Origin: Acanthaster planci
Taxonomy: Eukaryota > Echinodermata > Asteroidea > Valvatida > Acanthasteridae
NCBI RefSeq assembly: GCF_001949145.1
Contig: NW_019091522.1
Coordinates: 537,159-601,158 of the forward strand
Reading direction: 5' to 3'
Length of the DNA stretch: 64,000 nucleotides
Part shown: one piece after another, positions 48,128-58,643 of the stretch
Position numbering within the stretch: position 1 is the stretch's first letter
How the letters are laid out: each line of letters starts with the position of its first letter
The notes under the pieces: generated by a model
The model's database searches: none
Seen by the model: only the letters and a program-made list of their open reading frames with translations
Told to the model about the DNA's origin: nothing
Made by a program: the position numbers and the translations under genes

Positions 48128-51100
48128 GTAAGCCGAATCCTCATGTTTATGTTACTCTTTGCTTTTAACGGTAACCAGGAGCAAAGAAGAAGCGAATAGG
48201 CTTAAATGGTCACCATCATAAGGACACTTTTGAAAGGGTAAATTAAAGTCTTCGACCGGAGCATGCGAAAAAGGACGAGAGGTGAGATGAGCCCGTATTT
48301 GAATTTGAAATCCAATCCAAGGCACTGAAGATTTTCGCTTGAGTTGCTCCAGTTGTTCGTATAATTGTGTTTAGTATAGAACGGGCATCGGCAAGGAATG
48401 AGTATCAGTAACACAAATTTGCTTACCATGCTAAGGAAAAACAAAATGTGCGTATAGACAATTTTTGATTTCAGTAATATTTCTAAGGATGGATTTTGGA
48501 TTTTTGCTCTGCCCGACGTGTATTAGCCTATAACACTGGATACTCAGTGTTTGCCCCTGAAGGCTTGTGGAAAAAACCCACAAGCGTACTCGAGTGGGAC
48601 TTGACCTTGAACTTCCAGCTTACTAGCGCAGACGTCTTCACCACTCGACCACCAGGAATATACCAATCAATGGATGCCAGAGATTCGAAAAAGTTTTATT
48701 TGCAGTTGTGTGGGGCGGGGGTTAAGTGTGTTATTCCAATTGGTGGAACTAGAATCATCATCACTTTCAATATTTTCCACATGATACATATATTGTGAAG
48801 ACAATAGTCTGTTTGGATGGAGACCGGAGGATGGATGCTAGAAAGCATTGCTTGTCCCCAGTTATTAATACATTGTGTTAGATATAATAAAATATGAATA
48901 ATCTGATGTTTTAATACATGTAGTAAGATGGATAACATAACATATTAACATAACATAACACAACATAAAGTGACGACACATAACAAAATGTAGAATCTTC
49001 AGAAACTGGCCTCACAATTGTCATTGTGCCCGTGTTTTGTTCTTTCACTACATTACTCTTTTTACTGGCTCTAACCTGAGGGAATTTTTTTTCACATTAA
49101 GTTCTTTCATTTTCTTCAATTTTTGTGTATGTTTTAATCGTTGACGGCCAAATATCATAGCCATATGCATTTCATCCTGTGATTGGGTGCTGTTCGATTT
49201 TTAAAAAATATTGAATTAAAAGGTGATACTACCCCTTCTAGTCGTAAGTATTTTCCCTTTCCTGTCAGTTTGCAGGCTCTAGTAAAGAGGCTGGCTTCAC
49301 AAGACATGTAAACTCATAAAATGAACCAAGAAAACTGGTCCTACTAGTATTCTGTAGTCTACCCTAAACTGGAGTATATTCAAATGACATTTATGTTGCA
49401 CACCAAGAATTCTTGAGATAGATATTTACGTTGTCATTCAACTTTGGGAAAGCGAGTTACCTCCACCGTAAACTTGGCATCCGCTGTTCATTTTCACATC
49501 TTGAGTTTTACAATCTCCTTTTTTTGCTCGTGACAGATTTGCAAAAACATCTGCGTCTTCATTCTACCGACAGTAATAGTGTTCGGTCTTGTACTGAACT
49601 TCAGCGGAAACTGGTCGGTCGAGCAAACACAAAGCCAACCGCATCCTCACTGGGGTATAGGCAACGATTTCCCCGTCGACTACGACTCATATGACTCCAT
49701 CGACGGTCACGTCCACGGACGAGGCAGTCTCTACGACCACGATCGGACAGATCCAAAATCTACTAGCGGCCACAAACGCTTGGAACCATCTTTAAAGTGG
49801 ACTAATTTGTCAGCACTAGTTGCAAAAGGGACAAAGTTTAAAGTACAACGGGCTCTTTATCGTTTTGCACCAGAGGTAAGGCTACAGATTACTGGCCCGA
49901 GGTTAAGAGCAATACCTGTAATGACATCCATCCTTCTCAGGAACGATCAGTGCTGTAGGACTCGAGTCCAGGAGTCAGACTCGAGTCCTGGACACCAGTT
50001 ACTTTTTTTTCCACTCGGACTCGACACGAGTCACATTGGGAAATGACTCGGAATTGACCATGCTGACTCGGACTCAAGCTTGGTGACTCGTGACGCGAGT
50101 CATGTACTGTCCTGAAGAAAAAACCAAATACAAATTTACGAGACGAACGTAACATTTCTTCATAACGTAACTCAACGCCGGGCAGCGGAACATGGCATGC
50201 ATGCGATGGTGCCCCGATAGAGCGCATGGTTCTGTCAAAGGGGCATTATGCGCCCACATCTAGCGGCACTTGCCAGTACGGATCATGTGTGCTTTAAAAT
50301 AAAAAAAAACTTCTGTTAAGGGATGGGTTGGGTGAACATTCGCTCTACCAGGGTACTTGATTCTGGGCCCTTGTACAGAAGGTTAATAAAGTAAAGTAAT
50401 AACGTAAATTCAAAGTTTACACGTGGATTCTGTTTCTTTCTGATAAAAAAATGTAGGCCTAGCTTTTACTCCGTTATGAACCACAGCTCTTTGGATAGTG
50501 ATTAATAAACCTGAACTATCTGAATAAAGATCTCAAGCAAAAACCACAGAATTTTAAGTATGTGCAGCAAACAAACGGCCGTGGACTTGACTCATGACTC
50601 GAACTCGAAGGCTTGTGACTCGCGACTCGGACTCGACATTGGGGACTACAAAACTGGGAACAATTCAACCAAATGATAAGAAAACCGTCAAGTTCGTTTT
50701 TATTGTTCACGACGAAATGATAGAATCTGTTGTTGTTAACAGAACTCAGTCATCTAGAGGATTTCGCCGATTGAAGAAATTCACGGCGAAGTCAAAGCTT
50801 GTAATGCAAAAAGGTGATTTTATTGAGTGATGATTGACTTCATAGCGGAAAAGTTATATTCTTAAGTTATATCAACCCGGTTCAAGTTTTCACTGACTAT
50901 ATTCTGCAGGTTTTCGATACTTTCCCCACTGAGTTTCTTCCCGGCATCAAAAGTCCCTGTTGGCTGGACGTTGGTACCGAAGAACTCAAGTGCTTGCCGT
51001 CCTTCTTTCTGGCTGGTTTCCCGAAGTGTGGTACCAGCGACGTCTACAGCAAACTTTACCAGCACCCCGGCATTGTGCGTACCCTGAAGAAGGAGCCTCA

Positions 51101-54100
51101 CTGGTGGACTCGGCAAAGATTTAATGGTACATTATGCAGTTGATGTCAGGCAGCTGGCTAATACAAACACTCAAACGTACAGACCCTTGGGCGGAACCCC
51201 TTCATTTCTGACCAATAACAAACCTATAGGATGTAAAGGTTATCTTTAAGTTTGTCAGTCGAGATCATTACACCAGTAGCAAACCATCCTCCACCCACTC
51301 ACCCCCCCCCATTTTTGAAAACGTTTGAGGGCCTGATTTTCCCCCTTCATTTTCAACAACAGGATCGTCGTTGGTCGAATATGCTGGAAATTTCCAGACC
51401 CTGGCAAAGAGAATTTCAGAGAGTGATTTGACATCCAAAACTCTTATTGCCGGTAAGGTTGTTTTCTTTCTCTTCTTCCCAATGAAAAGAAACAAGTTAT
51501 TAGAAAACGCGTGGCTTTTCCTTTCCGACACGCTCAGATTCCATCATTGATAATACCGGTACACAATGTTGGTTTCGAACGGCGCTTGCTAAAAACATTT
51601 GACAATGACCAAATAGCAAACTTTGGCTGATAGGGGACGCTTCTGCAGCCACTGCTTGGAAGAACAACCACTGGCGGTTTTTCTACCCCACTGCTGACGA
51701 GCCGCTGTACATCACAGCGGAGCTGATTCACCAGTTTCTACCAAAGTCCAAGATCATTTTCCTCCTCCGTGACCCAACCGAGCGGTGAGTATAACCAACT
51801 CTACATGTACCTGCCACACACACATCCAAGTGTGTATTTGCCTGCAACTGGGGACCCCCTAGTGTTCCTCCGTTTGTACTTCAACTTTTTTAGAAGACCA
51901 CCCATATGTTTTGTACACAGTTGTCAATCTGTCAATCGGGGACCTTATTGTACGCTATTGTTCAGGGTCCCCAATTGAACGCAGAAACAAACTCACCCAC
52001 GCCCAATCTTAAGCGCGTGCAGGTGTATGAGCAAAGGCAGAACCTTCAGGTGGGAACCAAAACATCGTTAATGGACCCGGCACGCTCCATGAACTGACAA
52101 TGATCTCTAGGTGGTGAAAAGAAAAAGACCACGCCCCTGATACAAATAGACTCTAAAGGCCTATATATATAGGAATCAAAGAACTGTTGTTTTACCGTTT
52201 GAAGAAAAAAGATTATCGTGCACGAGTGCTCTGCAAAGGAGATGAGGGCAAGCAAAGACTGAATAATCTTTTTAATCTTGTGCAGTAGCATGGTCTAGGA
52301 TGTCAATTTTGTTGATGAAATTGTCGCAAAGCATTTTGGATAGCCTACAACCATTATCAATATACAAGTACCTGCTTTCCATGCGCGGGTGTCCAGGAGG
52401 AAGTGGTTGCGCGGGTCATCAGGCAAACAAATACAAATCAAATGGGAACTCGCATAATCATGTGTTTCGAAGTAACTGGATTTCTCCGGTGCCCTTGCAG
52501 CATGGGGGCAGAGGTGACAGCAAACTGTTTAGCCAATCATTGCAAACTATTCTGCTTTATCCTAATGGTTACCAAATCACACATCAAAAAAGTTCCAATG
52601 AATTTAGCTGTTTGATTGATTAGTCAGTTTTGTGCTTCATTTATGGGCTTTGGAAGATTTAACCGCCAAGATCATCAAGCAGTCAATCCGTTGTTTGAGA
52701 GGGAAGACTTCATTTGAATCTTCGAACTCACATCATTTGCGCACTAGTCTCTCAATTATGTGAATTGGTGTTTTCATTAAAAAAATTCTTCTTTTGATTT
52801 CATCACTCAGAGCCTTTTCAGATTACCTGTACATTAACTTCCTACAGCGGCGTAACAGTGGGTGGAAGTTGCCGAAACTCAACTCCGTGACCTTTCACGC
52901 AGATGTTTTGGTTTCCATAGCAACGTTGACATCTTGTCTCAACAGAGGGAATTCTATGCGTGCTTGCTCGTATGACTGCACTGACACTTTACCTACGGTA
53001 AGTTTATACGTTTGGGAAACACGGAAGAATTTTTGTGGATTTTAATTTCGCATGGTGTTTTCCACATAGTCATTCCAGTGGGTTAGACTGTAAAACAAAG
53101 GTGGTAGAAAACTTTGCATCGTATTATTTGAGGAAAAAAACTAGTTGAAAATTTGACTCAATAGAAAACGGGTAAAAGAAATTGACAACGCTATATATTC
53201 GTTTTCATAACTCTGCAGCGCAAAGGACGCGCGAACCCACACTGGTAACAAGATGCATGTAATGAGTAATTTCCAAGTAACAGAGTAGTTGTAGGGAAAC
53301 TATGTTACTATTTAGCTCCAAATTCACTATTTGATTCGTTTGTGTGAATTTGATATCATTTCCAAACAGCGGATAGCAGTTGGTCATTACGTGGTGTACC
53401 TCCGTGATTGGATACAAGCTTTCCCACGTGATCAGATATTTGTGCTGCGATTGGAGGACTGGAGCGACAACTGCGAAAAATGGCTTCCAAAGTTGTACAA
53501 GTTTTTAGATCAAGGTAATGTCGCGAGTGTATATGTATTCTGTTTTCTTGTGTAACTTGTGTGGAAATTTTAAGTGTTGGTAAACACAGTCTTTCAGTGA
53601 CTGTACGCTTTATTTTTATATTGAGGTTGGTTCGTTCTGCGCGAACGTAGGCCTACCGGTAAGTCCACAGAGCCTTCCCTGCAAAATGTGCTGTTGATAA
53701 AGAAAGCGTGATGAATTCACCGATCCCAAGTAATACGGGCGATTCACAATAGTGCGCCTCCAAGAGTTTTCAACGCGTTGGCCAATCACGATCGCGAAAT
53801 CTGTCGACCCTTTAATCCAAACGCGCATTGGGTGATTGGCTAACGCGTTGCAAACTTTTGGTGGCGCACTATTGTGAATCGCCCGTATTAGATCATGTGG
53901 CTCATCAACTCATGCCAATTTGCGCCGAAATGCTTCCCATGTTAGTGGACGTCTCAGTGGATGAGATGCAAAATCTACACTTGCTCCCCCCCCATGTCCC
54001 CATAGGAAAGAGACATCGATTTTGTGGTGTTTCTTCAACCGTTTGTGATGATTTTTCACCACCATTTCTCTGCCAGTTTGTGCTTTGTCCATATAGAAAA

Positions 54101-54391
54101 AAATACAACATCGATGGCCATGACGTCACAAATTGGCGTTCATAGTCCCTTTAACCCATTATAACACGCACTTATTTTGCTTTCCCCCCCCCTCTTTAAT
54201 ATCACGGAACCTCAGAAAAACTTAGTGACGACACCATCAGCCAAATTTGCAAGAAGAAGACGAAAAACTCTCCCCGCTACAGTCGGGGGTTCAGAGGGGA
54301 GTTACAGAACAACACCAGGGAAATCCTGGACGCTTGGTACGGCCCACTCAACAAGGAACTGGACAAATTTCTACGCGATAATAATCTGTAG
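48110..54391 (+). CDS. Carbohydrate sulfotransferase of the CHST15 (GalNAc4S-6ST) family, complete, eight exons
   Basis: A Golgi type II membrane enzyme expected to transfer sulfate from PAPS to a glycan, probably a chondroitin/dermatan-type GalNAc. Exons are 48110-48127, 49537-49875, 50910-51126, 51363-51452, 51634-51784, 52811-52997, 53370-53514 and 54216-54391 (stop TAG). All phases agree and give 440 aa, shorter than human CHST15 (561 aa) through a shorter stem region. Order: cytosolic MMFRRK, signal-anchor helix (about 11-27), sequons NFS (27) and NWS (31), acidic stem, 5'-phosphosulfate loop GFPKCGTSD (155-163), KEPHWWTR (180-187), 3'-phosphate site IIFLLRDPTER (262-272) with SDYLY (275-279), VLRLEDW, and C-terminal EILDAWYGPLNKELDKFL. 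KEPHWW and the layout favour CHST15 over other families. Substrate is inferred. Confidence 0.92.
48128..49536 (+). other. Sulfotransferase intron 1
   Basis: GT-AG intron of 1.4 kb. It contains a tRNA-derived SINE fragment and an ACATA-type simple repeat (about 48930-48985). Confidence 0.65.
48520..48655 (-). mobile_element. tRNA-derived SINE fragment
   Basis: Read on the minus strand from 48653: GGTGGTCGAGTGGTGAAGAC (an A-box-like TGGTCGAGTGG as in Leu/Ser-type tRNAs), an anticodon-arm-like segment, then AGTTCAAGGTCAAGTCCCAC as a degenerate B box, followed by a non-tRNA body. This is the usual anatomy of a tRNA SINE head. It is not a functional tRNA, because arms mispair and the B box is altered. 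Confidence 0.5.
49537..49875 (+). CDS. Sulfotransferase exon 2 (signal anchor and stem)
   Basis: 113 codons, phase 0. Opens ICKNICVFILPTVIVFGLVL (membrane anchor), then the two sequons, then a His/Asp/Gly-rich stem (VDYDSYDSIDGHVHGRG), ending RALYRFAPE before GTAAGG. Confidence 0.88.
49876..50909 (+). other. Sulfotransferase intron 2, with GACTCG-rich repeat halves
   Basis: GT-AG intron of about 1.0 kb. Two GACTCG/GAGTCC-rich blocks at about 49957-50105 and 50583-50640 look like the two ends of one repeat element, with the left block containing the inverted pair GGACTCGAGTCC. The open frame 50594-50830 overlaps the right block and is not part of the mRNA that joins in frame. Confidence 0.55.
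50910..51126 (+). CDS. Sulfotransferase exon 3 (PAPS 5'-phosphosulfate loop)
   Basis: Starts VFDTFPTEFLPGIKSPCW, has FFLAGFPKCGTSDVYSKL (the P-loop-like PAPS motif) and KEPHWWTRQRF. Ends phase 1 at a weaker GTACAT donor. Confidence 0.93.
51363..51452 (+). CDS. Sulfotransferase exon 4
   Basis: 90 nt, phase 1 to 1. Codes SSLVEYAGNFQTLAKRIS and ESDLTSKTLIA, the helical segment after the KEPHWW motif. Consensus GTAAGG donor. Confidence 0.88.
51634..51784 (+). CDS. Sulfotransferase exon 5 (3'-phosphate-binding strand)
   Basis: Codes the DASAATAWKNNHWRFFY region and ends FLPKSKIIFLLRDPTER, where the last Arg codon is split by a GTGAGT donor. Confidence 0.93.
51785..52810 (+). other. Sulfotransferase intron 5
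   Basis: GT-AG intron of about 1.0 kb without a recognised element. Introns 3 (51127-51362), 4 (51453-51633) and 6 (52998-53369) are short and unremarkable. Confidence 0.75.
52811..52997 (+). CDS. Sulfotransferase exon 6 (SDYLY)
   Basis: Completes the Arg codon and codes AFSDYLYINFLQRRNSGWK, then a Cys-containing segment CLNRGNSMRACSYDC. The Ser of SDYLY is the family 3'-phosphate-binding serine. Confidence 0.92.
53370..53514 (+). CDS. Sulfotransferase exon 7 (LRLEDW)
   Basis: Codes RIAVGHYVVYLRDWIQAF then QIFVLRLEDWSDNCEKWL and ends in FLDQ plus one base before GTAATG. It matches the 'GLYAVYLLDWL..F....FLILRLED' block of CHST15. Confidence 0.93.
53731..53890. mobile_element. 160-bp MITE with about 55-bp terminal inverted repeats
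   Basis: Ends are TAATACGGGCGATTCACAAT on the left and the exact inverse on the right (ATTGTGAATCGCCCGTATTA). The arms continue inverted through AGTGCGCC..CCAA and AACGCGTT..GCCAATCAC with a few mismatches, leaving a loop of about 40 bp. The TA at each end suits a Tc1/mariner-type target duplication. It sits in sulfotransferase intron 7 (53515-54215). Confidence 0.8.
54216..54391 (+). CDS. Sulfotransferase exon 8 (C terminus)
   Basis: Acceptor CCTCAG, enters phase 1. Codes EKLSDDTISQICKKKTKN, then REILDAWYGPLNKELDKFLR and DNNL, stop TAG. Corresponds to the terminal helix of the family. Confidence 0.9.
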
Positions 54392-56965
54392 ATCTTGGGA
54401 CGCGGGAACGGAAGTTCATAGTGTCTTCGCAAATGCGAACATGAGTATGACGTTTGAAGTATAGTGGCTGAAAAAAAAGTCGCCGAAGTTGAAATATGTT
54501 AAAATGTTGCGAATTCGCTATGCAAATAGCCATACGTTGCAAATTCGTGTTTTCATTGGCCTTTTGGGCTTCTAGATGTTACGAGAACTTTAGACAGGAG
54601 GGGAGGCAGTCAGCAGAAGGTAGAAGCTTTAGGCATGGTGTTGCCCAAAAGGCTTTATCATGGTCCTTCTAATGTCGATCTTATTTAGGAACGACCTTTT
54701 TTAAGATCTCGAATGTAACAGCAAACTTTTGCAGTGTTTCTTTAAAATTTTGCCCATGCACAGTCTCAGTATACATGTATTTTTCCCGATTTTGTCTGAA
54801 CAAAGAGATAAAAAATAATCGAATAAAAATGAAACAACAAATATCTTTCAAAATTGTGCCAGGAGGATCTGCCTTGTGTGGATCCGTATATTGAGAGATT
54901 AGAATAATAACAACCAAAATATAATATCCTGCGAGGATTATAATTTGTACATAAGTATCAATGTAATAATGTTACCGTATGATTCCACGGCCACCTGTCC
55001 GCAGTAAACGGACATACGAAAATCTGATTCCTGGATCCCCTGCTGGATGTGCCTTCCGCAGGAAACAAAGAGATCTTTTGCCAATCCCGATTGATTAAGC
55101 TTGTGCGTTACAGCCTGCCGCCGTTTGGGAGACAAAAGAGTGCTATTAACGATTATTTTTATGTCTGAACTCTCCACACGGTTTTTGTGACTACTAGTTT
55201 TGTAGCTTGTGATGTGTTTAATAAAGTTTTTTATTTTGTTTTGAAAAGATACAAGTACTACAATTACGTGAGCTTGAACACGTGGAATGGTATTGAAATT
55301 ACATGTATAAATAAAAATAGTAATAAAAAGTGTGATGAATCGATGTCAGAGTTGAATGATTGAGCCGGTTGTGCTCCTAGATTTGTTTTACTCCATAATA
55401 AACTTGACACAATGAAACAGCTCAAAATCCTCCTTCTTTTGACAGCTTTAACAAACATGATTACCAACCCGAATACCAGGGAAAGATCATTTAGGTGCGC
55501 CAGTGTGAAACAAGGAGGGTGACAGGAGACACGCCCTTCAATTGTACTCTACTTTAATCTGGAGGTAGAGAAGACCCATCGAGTGTTTCCTGAGAGTTAC
55601 AAGTGTCCCCCTCGAAATTAGATCATAGTTATCATACTTGTCAACAATGTCAGAGTGTCTGAACCAAACTGTACGACACACAAGACACAAGTGGCGTAAG
55701 TACGGTGTGCTTGCCCTACATACCTACAATGAGGACTCCAAAGAAGCGAAGTTAACGTAACTCAGGGTTGGAGGACGTTGTGTGCGCTCACAAAAGTCCA
55801 CACAGTGTCTCTGCCTTATTAAATGAAGAGGGCTACTGTATAACTAGGAGAGCGAAGGATTGTCCACACACATAGCGTTATGTAAACGACATGGGTGCCC
55901 CCTGCTCCCAAATTTTGAAAGAACTACCTACATGACATTGTACCAGTCGCAAGTCACTTGCTTAATTTTCAGCCCCCCCCCATCCCATTGTGCGCACTCT
56001 TGGAGCCTCCAGGAGTTTCACTCTACCGCCACAGTACACTCAGCGCCGTTTGGAATATTAAATCGATCGAAATAATTATCAAAGTTTAAAGCGCTTGCAA
56101 GTTTGCAGACTGAAAAGAAATACGTGCGTAATGCTTTTCCACATTATGATGTCATAACATGCTAAACGAAAAGGAGCGCCGGGTGCAGCGAGCGGGGGTC
56201 AAGTGATATGTTTCCTCGGGCATTGCTGGATTTCTTCAGCATCCTTTGGGGCATTTTAGGAGCCAATTTCAAATAATGTTCTTTTTTTCACCAATTACGG
56301 TGTATCATAGCAACGTTAATCAGTATATCGACTGGACATTCAATCCGTACCTGAAAGGAAGAGGATTTTGAAAAAGCCTGTCCTGCTCAACCCGGACGGC
56401 GTTTTACTCCTTTCATAAAACTGACGCGGCAATGTCAGGTAACACTGCCTTCACTTTGGAACTTGGGTAAGTCAAAACTTCAAAGGTCGGGATACTAGAA
56501 TACCTAATGGTTTTTTTTTTTAGTATTCACCGCCGAAAGGTCAGTGATGGCCGCACTTCACAATTCGTGCGTTGGACCTACCCAAGAGCTTAGATTTAAA
56601 AGATTAGTGCCGACATCGCTACAGAGCCACCGCTGATCCAGCTCTTCTGTTGTCCACGCCCGGCAGGCAGCGCCTTCTTAATCCATGCGTCATTCCGATT
56701 GACCAATCACAGCCCAGGAGTAGGACTGCCGCGCTTACCTACAAGGAAAACCAACCAATGTAAGCACTCAAGATCCAGACGTGTGACAGATCAAAAATGG
56801 GACCGCGGAGATAAGCATGGGGGGGGGGAACAATACTGCCTCACGCCTGCATGAGAATCACAGAAGCTATCATTCCATTTTTGTACTCAGTTCGACAAGG
56901 ACGTGACAGCACATAGCTCCACGGGATTGCCTTATTCTAGGGAGAATCTGTCGTGTTTTTTTGCA
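54392..56965. other. Intergenic region, sulfotransferase 3' flank to homeobox-like gene 5' flank
   Basis: AATAAA at 55220-55225 could be a sulfotransferase poly(A) signal, though closer AT-rich alternatives exist near 54815. A minus frame at 54938-55177 (79 codons) has some coding texture but no recognisable domain. Toward the right there is CCAAT at 56703-56707 and an X-box-like GTATCATAGCAAC at 56302-56314. No gene identified. Confidence 0.45.
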
Positions 56966-58643
56966 GTCAGAATTTTATTCCAGAACCACCCTCACCATGA
57001 AATCCACGATTAATGAGATATTCCATGGGTTCAAACCTGTTGAGGGCAACAACCAAGCATTTGATGAACAGGATGGTAAGTACGGTGTACGTTTTAATTT
57101 GACCATAAAGCCGCCAGTAATTGTCTTATCAAAGCACGATGCAAATTAGAACACGGAATAAAGAACTGAACAATAAGACAAGCTAAGAAAACTGCTGTAG
57201 AATCTTATCCCTAATGTTTCACCAAGGACAGGTCCAGAACAACATTGTCGGGGCGCGAAACCGGTTTTCAGGAGGCCCCCAAATTTGATTTTTTTTTCCA
57301 AGTGACTTTTATGGCCTGTTTGATAAGTGAGGCTACGTTTTAAGACTTTTAATACACTGTTTGAATGAAGGGAAACGAACTGGACCCAAACATTCACCTT
57401 TCTCATTATTTTTTAAAAAGAATTTGGGGTTCCTTTTTGGGGTGGGGACCATGGTCTCTATTGCCCCCTTTCCGATCCACCTTTGTGTACCACAACTCTG
57501 GACTTTTAAAGTCAGAGGCCACTCTCCACAGTCGAACCCAGAACCAAGTTTTGGAGCCATTTTTGAGGGCCCAAAGGTCGGACATTCTTGATGTACCCTT
57601 TTCTAGCTTAGGGATAAGGCAAAACTTTGGGGCTTTTTACACGCTTTTTGAAGGTGGGGGGAGTCTCCATTAATTTTTGATGATGGATTCGCCAATATGC
57701 AATGTCACCATCAACCACAATGTGCTATTCTGTTACGCCCCGTTCTTCTCTTTCAGGAGTTGACTTCAGCTCATCTGGTCTGTCAGCCGAGTCGGGCCTT
57801 GGCTCTACCTCCCCAGTCACTGGCGAGCTCTCCCCCTGTACATCACCGTTCCCCTTCACGCCAGAGCAGGAATCAGACTTGGGAGCCGTCTACGCCGCAA
57901 ATCCATTCCTTGATTTCAGGGGTAGAGACATCCTGGCGGATGCACTGAACGTAACAGAGGAGGACGTACATGTAAGTTGATTCTTGATTTTCTTTTCCAA
58001 CTTGGCTTTTTTTATTTGCTAGTTTCCTTTTCCTTATGTCATGAATTCAATTTTGGGAAAACCGACTACATGTACGGATGACTGAAATTTGTAGACCTAT
58101 CTAATGAAGTTAATAATTGTTCCTATAATATGCACCCAAATCTTGAAGGAATACATGTAAAGTGCATCTAGGATGACAAGCTCTCGTTTTGCTTTGCAAC
58201 AGGCTTGGTTTATCCAGCGACGCTACATCGATAGCTACCTCCAACAAAGATCTTCTACGCCACACCAACTCTTCCAGACTTCGACCTCCGCACGACCTGT
58301 GTCATTCGAGATGCCCTCATCAACGACCATCAGCCCAACTGCCTTGACCTTTGCTGCGTGCGTCGGATGTCATCTACCGTGTCTACTGTCGGCCACAGTC
58401 ACGGCCACATACACCCATGCGCCTATGACCCGCCAAGGACCGCGGCATTCAGCGACTGGGTCCGGAGACAGCGTCAGTGTGACAACGACAACGTGCCACA
58501 GAGCCCCGGTTGTCATTTGTCGGTATGCGGCATCACTGTCCATGCTCTCCAGAAACACGTGTCGCCACCGGCCTGTAGGCTCGGTTTGTCTCAGAAGAGT
58601 GTCTCGTCTCTCTGGCTTTGCTGTTAGCCAATTAAGCAAATAG
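56966..58643 (+). CDS. Divergent homeodomain protein (Gln at position 51), three coding exons
   Basis: Exons: 56997-57075 (ATG in ACCATGA context, preceded by a TTTTTTTGCAG acceptor at 56966 that suggests an upstream 5' UTR exon), 57757-57971 and 58203-58643 (stop TAG). Phases join exactly and give 244 aa. Residues about 53-112 align to a homeodomain without gaps: F8, L16, Tyr at 20, NPFLD at 23-27, R31, L34, A35, L38, VTEEDV at 40-45, W48, F49, R52, R53. Missing are R5 in the N-terminal arm (Pro) and N51 (Gln, in WFIQRR). The second intron falls exactly between positions 46 and 47, the classic paired-class site, so distant paired-like ancestry is likely. The N terminus is short with a Ser/Gly/Pro-rich linker; the C-terminal 130 residues are Ser/Thr/Arg/His/Cys-rich and unrecognised. 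DNA binding is uncertain. Confidence 0.7.
56997..57075 (+). CDS. Homeobox-like gene, first coding exon
   Basis: Codes MKSTINEIFHGFKPVEGN and NQAFDEQD plus one base, donor GTAAGT. The N-terminal 'INEIFHGFKP' could be a short peptide motif; I do not recognise it. Confidence 0.65.
57076..57756 (+). other. Homeobox-like gene intron 1
   Basis: GT-AG intron of 681 bp. The plus frames 57361-57673 overlap it without coding evidence. Intron 2 (57972-58202) is 231 bp. Confidence 0.6.
57757..57971 (+). CDS. Homeobox-like gene, exon with homeodomain helices 1 and 2
   Basis: Acceptor TTCTCTTTCAG, phase 1. Codes a Ser-rich linker (SSSGLSAESGLGSTSP), then FTPEQESDLGAVYAANPFLD and RGRDILADALNVTEEDVH, and ends on CAT|GTAAGT at homeodomain position 46. 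Confidence 0.78.
58203..58643 (+). CDS. Homeobox-like gene, exon with recognition helix and C terminus
   Basis: Begins AWFIQRRYIDSYLQQ (positions 47-61 of the homeodomain), then a long tail rich in Ser, Thr, Arg, His and Cys to TAG. Another frame over part of this exon is also open (58358-58627), but only the frame given joins exon 2 with an intact homeodomain. The tail's composition is odd, so a further unrecognised intron inside it cannot be excluded. Confidence 0.65.
   Translation, partial: AWFIQRRYIDSYLQQRSSTPHQLFQTSTSARPVSFEMPSSTTISPTALTFAACVGCHLPCLLSATVTATYTHAPMTRQGPRHSATGSGDSVSVTTTTCHRAPVVICRYAASLSMLSRNTCRHRPVGSVCLRRVSRLSGFAVSQLSK

Noticed and set aside
49431-49694. Alternative ATG upstream of sulfotransferase exon 2
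   Set aside because: It runs in a different frame from the signal anchor and the conserved domain. The 48110 exon with GTAAGC donor joins in the correct phase.
52911-52926. X-box-like TTTCCATAGCAAC
   Set aside because: Lies inside sulfotransferase exon 6, where it encodes conserved protein, so a regulatory role is not needed to explain it.
54177-54464. 95-codon frame across the last sulfotransferase exon
   Set aside because: Wrong frame. The conserved DAWYGPLNKELDKFL end is read in the frame starting at 54216.
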